Below are positions 47,432-60,264 of a stretch of 64,000 bases of DNA, piece by piece. The DNA is from Oscheius tipulae (Eukaryota > Nematoda > Chromadorea > Rhabditida > Rhabditidae). Position 1 is the first letter of the stretch, and every line of letters begins with the position of its first letter. The translations under genes were made by a program, and so were the position numbers. The stretch lies in contig JASJZH010000005.1 in the NCBI GenBank assembly GCA_037178975.1, positions 6,200,001 to 6,264,000 of the forward strand, in the 5' to 3' direction. A model generated the notes under the pieces. The model was not told where the DNA came from. It saw nothing but the letters and a program-made list of their open reading frames with translations, and made no database searches.

Positions 47432-48725
47432 TGAAGGCGTACACCGGACTAACTTTCGTAATGATTCTACCGTCCACTGCCCTTACAGTAACGCTCATCT
47501 ACCTCGTCTTGAAAAAGAGCCCAGCCGCAATGAGCCATTACAAATACGTCATTATTTTCACCAGTGTATGTCGTCTTTGAACAATATACCTATTAGTAAA
47601 GTTCAGTTAGCATTTTTTCAATTTGACTGCCTCCATTGTATTCTTCTTTGTCCGACGTTGATCGATGGTCCTCTCATCTTTTTGGAGTTTCATGGCTTGT
47701 TAGGAGCTCTCAGTCAATTTGGAAACGCTGGCAATGTTCTCATGGTAAGATATCATTTTATTGCTCGTTTTTGAACCAAAACGCGTGAAGGATTGCCACT
47801 TCTGCTAACACACTTTACTGAACTGGCCTTATTAGTATAGTTTCTATGCCTGAGCTACATTCAGATGATTTACGTGGGGAGTATACTGCTGGTTGGTCTC
47901 TCTGTGACTTTCAGTTTTATTTGGCGGGAGCATGCTCTTTTATCATTCCAATGGAAACCGTTGTACATCGCTATAACCTCCGCCCACTACGTGGTATGCG
48001 CAACAGCATGCCTAGGACTGTTTCCAATGTTTGACAGAACCCTTCTGGATACCATGAAATACAGAATTTTCATAAATGAGGTTGGTTTAGAGCTATGAGT
48101 GAGACCTGTTATGTCGTAGATTTCGCTAGTGAATTATGGCATTCCCTACATCTTCAACTATGCAATTTGGTGTGTACCAATCGAATCGTATCGCTTGTTC
48201 AATGACTTCTGTCTGTATTGTATTCTTCCAACAGTCATCTGCCTTTCATTTATCGTCAAAGCAGTTTATAGGGTGCCTTCATTATAAATTTAACATCTCT
48301 AAAGTTCAGATTTGGAAAGAAACTGGACAGCCGAAGCACAACATGAGTCTGAAGACTGTTCAACTTCATCGGATGCTACTGAAGGCACTGATCTGTCAGA
48401 TCATGGGCCCGACGATCCTTTTTATCCTTCCAATGTGTGTGATCATATTAGCCTCTTTCAACAGTTACCTTCATCAATACTTTGATCCAAAGACAGGTTG
48501 ACTTTTGCCACAAACGTTCCAAAACGAATTAAAGTGATAACCATAGCATCGCAAATTGCGAACATATTACTCTCACTTCCGGCCTTTTTCACAACAGTAC
48601 ATGTCTTCACCGTAATTTATTTTACCACACCGTACAGAAGAAGCGTCTGCAACTTGTTCACTAGGCGTGTTCATGCCACACCTTCGGTTCGTATTCGATG
48701 TTTCCAGCTAAACAACGCACTTTAG
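47432..48725 (+). CDS. Seven-transmembrane chemoreceptor (Srh/Str superfamily)
   Basis: Six or seven exons give a nematode serpentine receptor. Helix 1 is LTFVMILPSTALTVTLIYLV. Helix 2-3 material is ILLCPTLIDGPLIF and FLCLSYIQMIYVGSILLV. Then come LYIAITSAHYVVCATACLGL, a second intracellular loop, and the Srh-like block VQLHRMLLKALICQIMGPTI followed by LPMCVIILASFNSYLHQYF. The last helix is VITIASQIANILLSLPAFF and the tail TPYRRSVCNLF. The QLHRMLLKALICQ pattern is typical of Srh/Str receptors, which sense small molecules in amphid neurons. The tail ends QLNNAL. The start at 47432 follows a CGTTAG acceptor and lies only 29 bp from the start of the divergent CLIP-like gene. Confidence 0.85.
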
Positions 48726-49038
48726 GTGGTCCTGTCGATACAACAACCCAACTGACAGATCCGGTTAAGTGATTGAATATTGAATTTTTCATTCCGATGA
48801 TCACTTACTCTGCATCTTCTATTCATATTCTCATGTCTCTGTCTCCGCAGGAAACTCGCGTCCATACCATCTTGGCAAAACGTTTCGCATCTTGAAATAG
48901 CTCAGACGGGAAGCGCGTTTATAAACATTCTGTCCTTCACTTTGCAGTACCTCTAGACAAAACAGTACATTTATAATACTTTCCAAGTTGGAATACTCTG
49001 TAAATTTCCCTGAGTTCAAAGGCACAAAATAAAGATAC
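48726..49038. other. Short convergent spacer
   Basis: 313 bp between the stops of the chemoreceptor and FARP. It is AT-rich; an AATAAA at 49028-49033 could end chemoreceptor transcripts very close to the FARP stop. Confidence 0.5.
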
Positions 49039-52000
49039 TCAAATTCTGAGAGACAAAGACGTGACCATGTCGACGTTCTTCTTGGAAATAGCACTGGTCT
49101 TGATCGCATCCATCCACCTCCGAAAACTATACTCGTTCTCGGTCCGGAAGAAGTATTTGTAGCTGGCATAGAACAGTTTGAAACAGTTCTCATGATTCCC
49201 AGTGTCTTGGAGAGACGGAATCCCTAGACCGTAGTCGACCAGACTGAGGTTTGCCAATGGAGAAGTGTCATATAATTGTTTCTATGAAAGAAGAATGTGA
49301 ATCTTACTTCGTGAGACTTGTAGAAGAACAGACTGTGACCAGCCAAGACTACCCAGAGACGCTGCCATCCGGACGAGTTTCTCAATTTCCGGAGCAGATA
49401 CCCGCTGTGGCCATTGGAGACAATCTGAAGAAGCTATATCCTGAATAATCTAAGGACTAGCCTTGTGTAGATCCTTCACCCCGATGGAACAGCGTCGATG
49501 CCAACAAACTTGGAGGGGACTGGGCTTGGCACGGAGAGAGTCTTGGTCCTTGTTCGGCTGCAGGATTTCGTTCTCGTCCCTCTTGTCCAGTTGAAGCGGT
49601 GGCAGTTCGAGTCGGGTCTTGGCTGCCTGCTTCACAGCCGTATTGATGTCTTCCAACCAATCCTCTTTGTTTGGAGAAGCCAAAACTATCGACTTGTCAC
49701 CGCTGTGAAGAGTGATGACGTTCTCTTTTCCAGTGACTCCGTAGGTGTCACCGTCCTCTATCAACAATCCTTTGAGCTTGACTTCAGCATGGATTGAGAA
49801 AGGAGTTTCTCCAGGAGTACGGTGTGCGAAGAGGACACGATCACTGGTCAGGAGGAGGAGACGAGGATTGGTACCGGTTTGGGACCAGCGTTCAATCCAG
49901 CCGAGTCTGATCAGGCGCTGAAAATTATTGATCTTTAATTCTCTCTCTCTCTCTTTCTTACTCTATGAGGATGTGATAACAATCCCGGTCGTCCAACATC
50001 CTTCTCAGCCTGTAGCATCGCAGCAAACTCTGCCAACGTCTGTCTCTGTCCTTTGGTCTTCTCCGCATACTGTGAAACCTTGTCCAAAGTAATTCTGGCC
50101 GACAAGATATCCTTCTCCTCCTTTCCCTCCTCCAATTGGGATTCGACGATCCTGGCCAAGATTGGCTGCCACGCTACTATTCGTTGAGTAACCCGGAGTA
50201 ATAGCCAGTTGACAGGGAGATAGCATTCTTCGGACGTCTCGAGTTGAAGAAGCTGAGTTCGAAAGGCCACATTTTGACGGGTTAGCTCGTCCAAAGCTGA
50301 CAGGAAGATTGGAAACTGTTGGAGGAGAGAAATGTAGATGGGAATAGTATTGTGAGCGTTGCGAAGCATGCTCGAAGGGACATCTTCCCATCGGAAACTG
50401 AAAGTGGGGTATTTTCAATCAAAGAACTGATCCCTTTGAATCATGTCCTCCAACTCATCGAGAAGAGTCTTTTGGGCTTGTCGCAGTTCATCGAGGGCGT
50501 GGAAGAGCTCCGCCAACACTCTGCACTTTTCCAACTGGGGCTGGACTTTTTGATACAGTTTCTGAAAAATGGTAACATTTTGTACCAAGAATATATTTTC
50601 TATGTTGGTTCTCAAAGTTTTAGCTCAAAGCAAAAGCGATAGTTGGTTGTTCAATTGCCGTGCCCCGCGGTCACAAGCCAACGCACCTAGCCAGTCGTAC
50701 AAGGTTATTTGATTTTTGAGACTTGGATTGGTTGTTGGTTTACTGACACCAGCTCCTGGCATTGCACTAAAGCCGGGTTTGGCCCTCCCCAAGAAGGAAC
50801 AAAAAAGCAAACAAAAGAAAAGGGAAGAAGTCTGAACGACTTATTTAGTTTTGGCTTCTTTTCGTTTCTCGACACAACAAACCTGCGAGACTAGACAAAT
50901 ATCTCGGAATGCTGTTCTTTCCTGATCCTCCAGATCTTTCACAATCTGCGGCAGATGGTTTTGATACTTGCCAAAGGCTCGTCGTCCTACCAGCAAATCC
51001 TCACTGAAAATATGAGCTCTTCGAATATAGGACCGGTTACCGTTCGAGATAACTCTCCGACTGTTCAGAGCTCGTCTCCGGGTCCAAATCGTCCAGACAT
51101 TGAGAGGTTACGATGGCTCGTTCAGTGTGAGACTGGTAGAGAGAGAATCCCCCGCTATCACTCGACTCTGCTCTGGTCATACGGTCAGACGTGACACTGA
51201 CCGACAGAGCAGTTCTGGAAAATGTACTTGAGTCAGTGGCAGAAACCTATTTACCTGAGAGTTTGAGCAGGCTCGCTCAGGTTTTCAGCAGAGAAGGTCG
51301 AGTTCACCCCGTAGATCACGTCCTTCTTTCGGGGCTGGAACTCTGAAACTGAAATCTCTGTTATTTAAAAAGACGTTGCATAAACTGTAAATATGAATAA
51401 GACCATTTTGCACGACAAGAGGCACTGACATCCTACCTTTACAATTTGCAAGAGACGTCTATCTGGGACACATGCCAGCTCTTATCTAGGATAACACATG
51501 ACAGTTTCTGTAGCCTTTTCTGTCAAGAGTTATCCCAGATTAGAGTTGACAAACTGAACCAGAAGTAACTCAAACAGTAAAAATTGCATACTAAGGACTG
51601 GGTCACTCCGTCAGTAAGCGACTGGCATCGGTGAATCCTGGCAGATCTGAACATTGATCATCCCGCAGCTCATAAGACTTCCTGCATTTTCTATTAGCCA
51701 CAAGCCCATCAAAACATTTGTAATTATTTTCAGTTTCAAACACTTTCTTAATTGCTAAATACTTATTCGAATATACTAAAATAGCTGCTGTTACATAGTT
51801 GTACTTATAACTAATACCTACTGGAAAATGCCTTGCGTGTACACAAGAATTGGGTGCTTCTCTCCCAACTGCCAGATGTTTTCTCAATAACACTCCTCAA
51901 AAGTCTCTCGACGTTCTGAGGAACTTCTAAGAAAAACTATTACAATATACAAATAACCTACCTCCCATTGTCTAAAAATGTGTGGCATCGATTCTTCAAT

Positions 52001-55000
52001 AATTTATTACAATCCGCAAACGGAAATAAGGACACAATAACTGGCAATGTGGAGAGATCGAATGATCCTAGAATGGGATTTGTTATTCTACCGAAGGGGT
52101 ACTACTGTGTCTCGTGGTCACCTTACGTATCGCTTTTTTCCTGGTTAACAAAGGGGGAGATGTGAACGATTTATTCAATCCTAGAACAGCACCAAAAATG
52201 AACTCTGGAAGGCACGTATTGAGCAGCATGCTTGAGACAAAAAAGAAAAATAAATCGGGCAAGGCAGAAAACCGAGGCAAAACAAAGGTGTAGTGAAGAA
52301 GAAAAGCGATACAGCCACTTTCGCCTCCTCTTCCCTCTCCATTTTTGGCTAGTTAGTTGGGAAAAAGTTATAGAGAGAAAGAGGGAAGATAGAGGTCTAC
52401 GACACGAAGAAAAAGCTCAGAAAAGCCACAGAAAGCTCAAAAATCGGTCCATCGTAAGCCCGTCTCTGTGATACGCGTCGTGTCCTGGTCGTTCTGTGAC
52501 GATTTGTCGGAATCCTTTGGAGAGTCGTCGATAAAGGGAGGGGATTCGGAGACGAGAGTCAGCTCGGCACTAGCCTTGATCTCAACTACCCGTTGAGCGA
52601 CGTCTCGAGGCTTAGGAGGAGGCGGTGGAGGAATTCGGAGAGGACGAGACTCGGAGACGGCGGGAGGTGGAGGAGGCAGAGGATCGCTGTCCTCTTCGTC
52701 GTCGTTCTTCTCCAGTCTGAAAATGTTCAATTATTTTGAAAAATCTCTACTATCAAAAGCGCGATGGTTTCTGTGGCGGACTCTGTTTATTTGTTTGTTT
52801 GTCCGTGGTCACGAAACAGAAGCGAGCCAATTATGTTGTTCAGAAGTTTTGTTGTTCAGAAACAGTTACTGCCTAAATTGGGTGGCAGCGCGGTGGACTA
52901 GAGACCTGCCGTCAACCGCCAATGCAAACTGAGACGGCAGGTCTCTAGTCTAAGGTCGAGCTTTTCTACTTTACTCTACCTAGTAAAAATTAACAATAAG
53001 TTATACCCACCTGTCCATTCCGTCGTGAAGACTTCTACTTTCCGAGACAGTATCGTAAGCCACGTCGTCGGGAAGGAACGAGATGAAGGGAGTGCTTCCT
53101 CCTTTGGTTGAAGAACATGTCGGTGAGGGCGGCAAATCGAATCTGACCGGCTGAGTCATTCGTCTCGGATCTCCTCGTTTCCCTCTCATTGCTGACCTCT
53201 CATGACTCATTGACCTCCTTCTGAGAATATATTCCAGGACATCCCCGTCCGGGGTCATCGGCTCAACCGTATGATCTTGACTAGAAAAGTTCCCGGGTGA
53301 CGGAAGTCGTTTTCGCGGGACCAAATCCAAGGATTTTCGTCTCTGGAAAGTTTCCGGGCTCCCTGTGATTCTCTTGAGGGAGCCAGTGTCTCCAACATGA
53401 CGAAGAGTCAATGTATAGGGGATTTCTGAGTTCAAAAAGTGGCACTTCTGAATCTCGGGATGGTCTTCGGACTGGACAGAGATCAAAGCTGGACGTTGAG
53501 GTGGTGGCTTTTCAACCTCTTCACTCTTACTCCGCTCGACATCTCTCTTTTGTGTGAAACTGTCTTCCATGTGGACAATTGGGGCCTGATGAGCTGGTAC
53601 CTTTGGCTTTGGAGGCACAGCTGGCTTGGGTCCTCTCGACTGTCTCTCTTTGATCCCTTCCGGCGTCACGACTACTTCTTTCGTCAAGACTTTACCAGGA
53701 AGTGGCCCAACAGCCCCGTAGGTCACCGGATCTTTCTTTTCTTCTTTCTCCTGACTAGGAGTGTCTCTCTTCTTGATCGGAACAGCATAAGGCTGGTAGG
53801 ATTCTTCAAAGGATTGACTGGGTGTCATCTTCGGTTCCGAGGAGAAGGTTGACATGGAATAGTCGGGTGATCGGGAGACTCTTCTAAACAGAATGGGATT
53901 CAGAGAGACAAAGAGACAAAACTCACCGAACATCCGTTTCTTCCCTCGATGTGCTCGGTGGACTGAACAATGTACTGTAGTGTCCAGAGTCTGGGCTAAC
54001 TTTAACTGTCTCATAGCCGTTCTCGTCGTCCACAGAGATAACTCTCGGCTTACGTAAGAGGGTTCCAGAAGGGGTATAGACAACTTTTCTGGTCAAGTCA
54101 ACATTGGGACCGTCAATTTCAATAGGAACCATATTGGTCTGTCTAAAGGGAAACTCTTTGAGTTTTCTGCGACTACCGGGCTCATTCTCTTCGTCATCAG
54201 TGCATGGAGTGGACTTGGATACAACTCTCTTAACAATCACGTTGCCTACACGTTTGGCAGTAAAGGTAGTATTAAAGACTTGAGGTCTGGAGCTTTGCTG
54301 TACCCCCACATCGGATCTAGCCGAACGCTCATTGTCCGACAGCCCATAACTGTCCTCCGAAATGGCATCATAATCCCGCATGGCGTTAAAATTGTCCCCA
54401 CTCGTACTCTTCGGTGGCTCTAGGGGGATATCGCAGATTACGGGCAGCTCGTCGAGGACGTTCGGCAGGGAAAGAGACATACTTTCTGACGTCTCCGTCC
54501 GTTTCTCTCCCACTTCTCGGCGTGGCGATTTTCGCTGGCTCGGACGCGTCTCGATGTCACTGATGCAACGGTCTCGGCGCTTCGCTCGAGCATCCAGAGC
54601 CTCCTGTGTGGAAGGAGGAAGATGAGGCATTGAGGCATGGGTTCTGCCATTCTTCTGTCTGTCACTGATCATGGTTCCGGAGGCATAGGTTCGTTGACTG
54701 GTCGCGGACCGAAGGGGTCTGGAAAAGGTTTTTCATTGGAAGTGTGACCTACCTCGTGAAGGGCTCTCGTCTCTTATGATGTTCTCTCACGTAGTCGATC
54801 AACTGCTTCTGCGTACGACCGGTAAATCTGGAAATTGTTCAATGGAATGTCTAAGCATTTCACGAAGTTTGGAAAATCGCATCCAAAGATCTGTCCTTGT
54901 GAAATCTTTTCAAAACGGAACGCAACATACCTGAACGAGCTGCCTTTGCTGAAGAAGTTGTGGTCTCTCCTCAGATTTTCTGCAGCCGTGCATCGGAAAA

Positions 55001-56714
55001 ATGCATGGTGTTCGACGCATTTCTTCCAGAAGTTCTTGCACTCGTTCCTCGTCTCGAAAGTGAACTCTGCCGTTTCTTTGGCATACTGTGATTTTTGTTC
55101 TATAAAAACAGATATCAGATAGACTCACATAACTGTCGGGATGCAGTTTAATCAAAAGCTTTTTCCGCTTGAAGCTCAGTTTTCGGATTTTGCCCCAAGA
55201 GAAGGTGTAGGCGCACTGAAGTTGTTGGTAAACCTTGAATTTGAATTACTATTATGAAAATAAAGGGCAAAGGTACTTTGATTCCTAGATGGAGAACGGT
55301 TATATGACCCGGGACGTCGTTGAAATCCCTGGCCGGATGAAGCTTCACCCCATAGAAGTCACACCTCCTCGCGACTTCCAGCAATGCCAGATCACTTTGG
55401 GCTGGTGTCATTCCTCTGAAATGGAACTTTCAGTGAAACGTTGGCAAAAAAGTAGAAAAGTTCCTATTGACATCCAGACAACTATCCAAAATGAGCACAG
55501 CAGCGGTAATAAACATGCCTTTCGAGTCGCACCCGTATTATCTCGACGCATGCTTCGCTTGACCCATCGAACGATGCCTTGTATGCTAGCTCTGGTTCTC
55601 TTGCATTCCATCGTGAAAATCTTTCGCCTTTTACTAAAGATTTCCGTGCAAGTGGACGCTTATGAGTATTATCAATTTTTGGAATCCCCTCGAAAGAGCG
55701 GGACACAAGAAACAAACAACTCACTCTAGGTTTTTGTGATTATTCATGACCTGTTGTTGGAAGGCCATCGTCTGGTTGGGAATGAAACGCGTGTGAGAGA
55801 GATAGGAGGCATCGGGATAGTCATCTGGGGAGAAGTCACCACAGTCACTCTAAAAGTATTCTCTAGCTGGCTTAATCCTCTATTTCAAGATCAAGGAAGA
55901 ACAGAAAAAGTTCCCACCTGAACCAGATAGGCTGCCAAAAGGGCGGCTGTAGGCTCGGCACAGTGCAGTTCTCCAAAGGCCAGATCCCTTCTGATTTGGA
56001 GAGTGAACAAGTATCTAAAACTCTTATAAGATCTCCCTCTCTCTGTCTCTTGGTGTCATGTTTATGACATTACGACTGGCGTGAATGAGTGTGGCGCGAG
56101 GGCCATTCATCTACGCAGAACACTCTGAGCGACGGCCAAAAACTCTTTCGGCTAGTAATGCCAGGAGGCCGAATCGATCAAAAAGACGACAAATTGACTA
56201 CCTGGTGTACTCTTCCTCAAGATCCACCGGATTCGGAGTGTAGAACTTGACGATAAAGTAGAACTTGCAATCGCCACCAGCTGCGGCAACTTGGCGAAGG
56301 ACCGGCTTCTCCTTTTCAAGCCAGCACTGAAATTCTTTGGTTAGAAAGACGGTTTCAAAGATCGGTAGATTACAGATTGTGGCACAAGCATCTTTTTTTT
56401 TTGAAAGTTTATCTCTCTAGCAGGGTTCTTGGAATTTTTAGAAAACTAACTCTGCTTTTGGTCTCGTCAAAGTACTCGAGTCCAAAGTAGTCCGACTCCA
56501 ACAGATTGAGATGTCTCGAGACCTCGTCCAGCAGCTGTTGTCCCAGTGCTTTGTGCTAAAGAGTCATTCAACAATGAAGCAGGACGAGACTCACTCCCAG
56601 ATGAAAAACAGCAACAGAATCATCCAGAAGCCGCACTTTGATACACATCAATTTGCCTCTTTTCGGATCGAGACCCGGTGGTGGAGGGGCCCCCACCCCT
56701 CTCGGGATGGACAT
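49039..56714 (-). CDS. FARP-type protein: FERM, FA, RhoGEF (DH), PH, PH
   Basis: About twenty exons over 7.7 kb. The protein starts MSIPRGVGAPPPPGLDPKRG. FERM follows: LMCIKVRLLDDSVAVFHLG, SDYFGLEYFDETK, RRDLAFGELHCAEPTAALLA, ALLEVARRCDFYGVKLHPA, then the F3 lobe (FSWGKIRKLSFKRKKLLIKL, WKKCVEHHAFFR) and the FA segment. A long disordered linker is rich in Pro and Ser (PPPPPKPRD). The DH domain spans YPIFEELICEDLLVGRRAF, SALDELTRQNVAFRTQLLQL and LPVNWLLLRVTQRI. PH1 (LGWIERWSQTGTNPRLLLLT) and PH2 (GYLLRKLRNSSGWQRLWVVL, then YFFRTENEYSFRRWMDAIK) follow. FARP proteins link membrane receptors to Rho GTPases at synapses and in neurite growth. The start follows a TTTTTAG acceptor. Confidence 0.9.
51473..51550. 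repeat. Palindromic MITE-like repeat, copy 2
   Basis: The left arm CATGCCAGCTCTTATCTAGG and the right arm TTATCCCAGATTAGAGTTGA are near reverse complements. The right arm is closer than the local left arm to the reverse complement of the copy at 29826-29900. It lies in the longest FARP intron (about 51370-52430). Confidence 0.5.
52744..52983 (+). mobile_element. Non-autonomous Helitron-like element, copy D, both ends visible
   Basis: 240 bp from TCTCTACTATCAAAAGCG to CTAG, flanked by A on the left and T on the right, as expected for Helitron insertion between A and T. It holds an 18-bp perfect hairpin (52896-52950) before the CTAG end. It lies inside a FARP intron and codes for nothing. Confidence 0.6.
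52896..52950 (+). other. Perfect 18-bp hairpin near the end of the Helitron-like element
   Basis: Arms at 52896-52913 (GACTAGAGACCTGCCGTC) and 52933-52950 are exact reverse complements with a 19-nt spacer. Helitrons carry a hairpin near their 3' end as a stop signal for rolling-circle transfer. Here the gap to CTAG (about 29 nt) is longer than the usual ten or so. Confidence 0.75.
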
Positions 56715-59700
56715 TCCAGCTCTAAAAATTGGCTATTTATTCGGAGAACGAGGTGTTTAATAGTAAAAAAGGAGCTGGTCAGCTGAGTCAGTTGGTGGGT
56801 TCGATGTCCGCGAGACAGGGGAGGGGAGGGACGGGGATAAATTGCCGTTGTTGCCGGTCCCCGGAAACGGATACTTACTCACACGAAGACGCTTCAAGAG
56901 CATACGAAAAATCAGAGTTGTATGGAGACAGACGAGAGACAGCGGAACGGGATAGTGTGAGGGAAAGAGTAGAGTGGGAGGCAATGAGAATGCAACAGAG
57001 ATGAACGAGACCCGGACGCGGTTGATGGAGTGGAAAATTTGAAAAGCTAGGGCGTAAATGCTGCAAACATTTTTTTGTTGATCTTTGCAGCAATAGACAA
57101 TCTAGTATAAAATGTCCTCGCGTCTCTGTCTGTCTGAAGCCATTATTGCAATTAGAGTGCACTACTTCGTGCGCACACTAATTGTTGGCAAGTCAAGTCA
57201 GTCTGGGAGATAGCTTCTTTGGGAGAATGCTGCTTCTGTCAGGGTAGCTCGACTGGCGGGGAACATGCGAACAGGGTGGAGTGGGAGGGAAGAACGGGAA
57301 GGACCAGGGCAGGCGAACAAAAGAGGATAGAAATCGGGCAAAGCTCGAAGAAATCAGTTTATAACTGTCATTGAGGCTCTTTAGGGGCGATAGCAATACT
57401 TGGATAGGAAGTTGGGCTGAAGGATGGGAAATGGGCTCGAAAAATGGAGTTGGTTCAAAGCTTTCGAAGGCACGGAAGTGGGTTCAAGGAACGGAAGGTG
57501 GGGTCAAAGAGTGGACAATGGTCTTTAGCAATCGTTTTACTGGGAAAATAACAGGGTGGATATGCCCCAAAGGGGCGCAACAAGTTAGGCCTAACTTGTT
57601 TTGGAAATGTTGCTAATTGTTCTCTGTCAAAAAAAAACTTCAATATGTTGCCAGTAATCTCAACGGAAATTCAATTTACTTGGACTTTCAGAACTAATAG
57701 TGACGTAAGCAACTAAACAGTGAGCTACAGATCAAAACATTGCTCAATTTGTAGAGCCTTGTGATTTTCCTAAACAAACAAGCTTGACAAGTAACAGTTG
57801 TCAGTCAAAATTTGAACAAAGACAACAAGTTGTCACTCAAAAGTGTTCCAGGTGCGATTCTTTCTCTTTCAATGAATTCTCCAGAGAGCGAAAAGGTTGC
57901 TTGAAACAAGCTGTTGCTTGGAGGCCTCCGGCCAATAAACATAAGGAGACCGCCCATTCTTGACTAGACGAATACACGAGCCAAGACAATGTTTTGATAG
58001 TGCGGCTCGGGTATTTGACAAGCACGTTATCAGCCCGAGGGTGGATATATAAAATCGATTCGGAGAGGAGCAAGGGATCTCCTGTTGCAAACGACAATTG
58101 GCATAGGGGACGAGAGGAAGAGAGAGCAGAGAGTCATTCTCATAGAGTAATGGTGAAAGGCGAAAAGAAAGTCATACACAGGTAGTGTGGTCGAGAAAAA
58201 GATAAGTACAGACAGACAAAAAATCGAAGAGTCAGGGACAGTGAGATGGATTGGGGGAGAGACTTGCCCACGGATCGGCCGATCATCAATTTGAAATCGG
58301 AGGGAGGATTGGAAGAGAACACGCGAGTGTGATTTGTACTATTTTCACCTCTTTGGCGAGAAGTTTGTTTCATTGTATCGGAGATTAAAAAAAAGACTCA
58401 CCTGGGCTGTGCATGATCTAGTCGGGCCATTCCCGGCCAGATGTCCTCACCAGTTCATAGAGCTGATTGTTAGGAGAGGCACTGCAAATGTGAAAAACGT
58501 CTGTAAAGTTAACATGTTTGTTCGAGTGAAGTGAAAATCAAGAAAAAGTTCAATCGAACCCAGTGATCAGAAGAAATTTTAAACTTGGCTTTTCGAAAAT
58601 ATTTCAATAGAACGGTTTCTACCAAAGTGTTCGAAAAGTAGCCGTTTCCCACTCTGCTGTTTGTTTTTCTTGAGATGCAAATCTGCTCGCTGAGCCCGTA
58701 CCCCACTCAAAAATAGTGGAAGATTAGAGCTGACAAACGGCCCTAATGCGGCCTAAAAGACGGTGAGGAATCGTAGGCTCGAAGTCCGGAGAATTCGGAA
58801 GGAGTGTCCCCCCTAAGTGAAGTACTTAGAGGAGAAGGGGTGGAGGCGTCGGAGATCGATGGCCGTCCACATGAATTCTGCACACGAGAGAGACTTGGCA
58901 AGCCCCAATTAGCTCACCTCTCTATTTCGTGTTCTCTCTCAATTATTCATTAATTACACAAGAAATTCTGATAGTTGAGAGCAAAAACTTGTGAAGGGTA
59001 GACGCCTCCTTCTGCTGGTGTAAAATGCGCCGTAACTCGTTTAGAAGGGAGGTTGCAAAATCGATGTTGGGGGTAGTCTTTGGAAAAGCCTCTCTTCATA
59101 CTAGATTTTGTGGGTCATTAGACCTACTGAGACTGTACGCGTGCGATGAGACAGTTATTTTTATTTTTAAGCTGAGCCTCCTATAAATAAAGAGCCTCGA
59201 AAAGCAGGGTTTCAGCATGATTAAATAAGCAGATTGAGTGTCTCTCCACTCTAACGAGGACCACATGGTCTCAAATTTCCTCAGGAGGACAACCAGTTCA
59301 CACAGCTGAGATTGAGAGGATATGAGTACATGGTTGGCAGTCAGGAACAATGCCCCCTGAGCAAACATGGAATCAAATTATTTCAATGAATAGTCTCCAA
59401 TTAGAAGCGCTGGAGGAATTATGCACACAGGAAGGAACGGGACGGGAGCCGAGAGGAGCCATGGAAAGATAATTGGCACCCCAGGGGAGTTAGAGTGGAT
59501 TATGAGGCTAGATCAACAAATTTAGGGGCTCGTTTGAGGGAAGAAAAACTCTTTCGCGAGTACTTTCAACTATATTATTGGAAACAGCTTTGAAAGTATT
59601 GTTGGCATCGATACTCAGCAGAGGTAAAAATGTTGACTGATAGTGTGAGCAGCTCCAATAACTGTAAAAAGTTCACGTTTTGGATTCTAATAGATAAACC

Positions 59701-59985
59701 AGCCGTCTGTGACGTCGCTCTGGATAAAGTTAAAAGTGTCAAAGTGTCAAAACTGAGGACAATCGAAAGATTTTGTCAGAAACTTGACTGATGCTTTTAC
59801 GTAGTAGACAGACTCATCTTTCCTTTTATTCACTGTTTTACTCCCGTTCCTCCGAACGCCTTTTCCCATCTTTATAAAGAGTTCTCGCTCACTGATACAA
59901 TTGGATCAGTTCGATAAAAATTTGTAGAGTTATCCCCTCACCCTCTCTCCTACAATGGATCCCGTTTGCTATCGCTACCACTTCC
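56715..59985. other. 3.3-kb region without supported genes
   Basis: Upstream flank of FARP and beyond. ORFs are short on both strands. It holds G-rich, locally repetitive sequence (57390-57560), a perfect 22-bp palindrome (57579-57600) and many A/T tracts. No domain, RNA gene or transposon end was recognised. Confidence 0.5.
57579..57600. repeat. Perfect 22-bp palindrome
   Basis: The centre is AGGCCT and each half is AACAAGTTAGG. Each half contains TTAGG, and both strands read TTAGGC, the nematode telomere unit, once. Confidence 0.7.
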
Positions 59986-60117
59986 ATGGCCGTTTTTGAG
60001 ATTGACATAAGGATCTTTACGTTGATTTTGATCGGGTTCGCTACCCTCTCTGTCGATCCCGGCTATGAAAATCAGCTGAATACCATCTATATCGCTCACG
60101 GGGGAGCAAACTCATAA
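59986..60117 (+). CDS. Small ORF for a 43-residue hydrophobic peptide
   Basis: The frame starts MAVFEIDIRIFTLILIGFAT, with a hydrophobic stretch that could be a signal peptide or membrane anchor, and ends YIAHGGANS. No cysteine or neuropeptide cleavage pattern is visible. It may be an exon of a larger gene or a chance ORF. Confidence 0.2.
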   Translation: MAVFEIDIRIFTLILIGFATLSVDPGYENQLNTIYIAHGGANS

Positions 60118-60264
60118 GAGAATAGTAATTGCGCTTTGGTTCTACGTTGGCTTAGTGCGCGCGCTAAAACTGAAAATTTTCGGCGTTGCGTACGCATTTC
60201 GTGCAAAGTCTTTGAACAGAGACGACAGCTTCTTATATTATAAAGATGAGAAAAAAAAGAGATT

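Noticed and set aside
50625-50810. 61-codon frame in a FARP intron (DWLGALACDRGARQ)
   Set aside because: Splice signals on both sides and no link to FARP domains; possibly a transposon scrap, but nothing to compare within the window.
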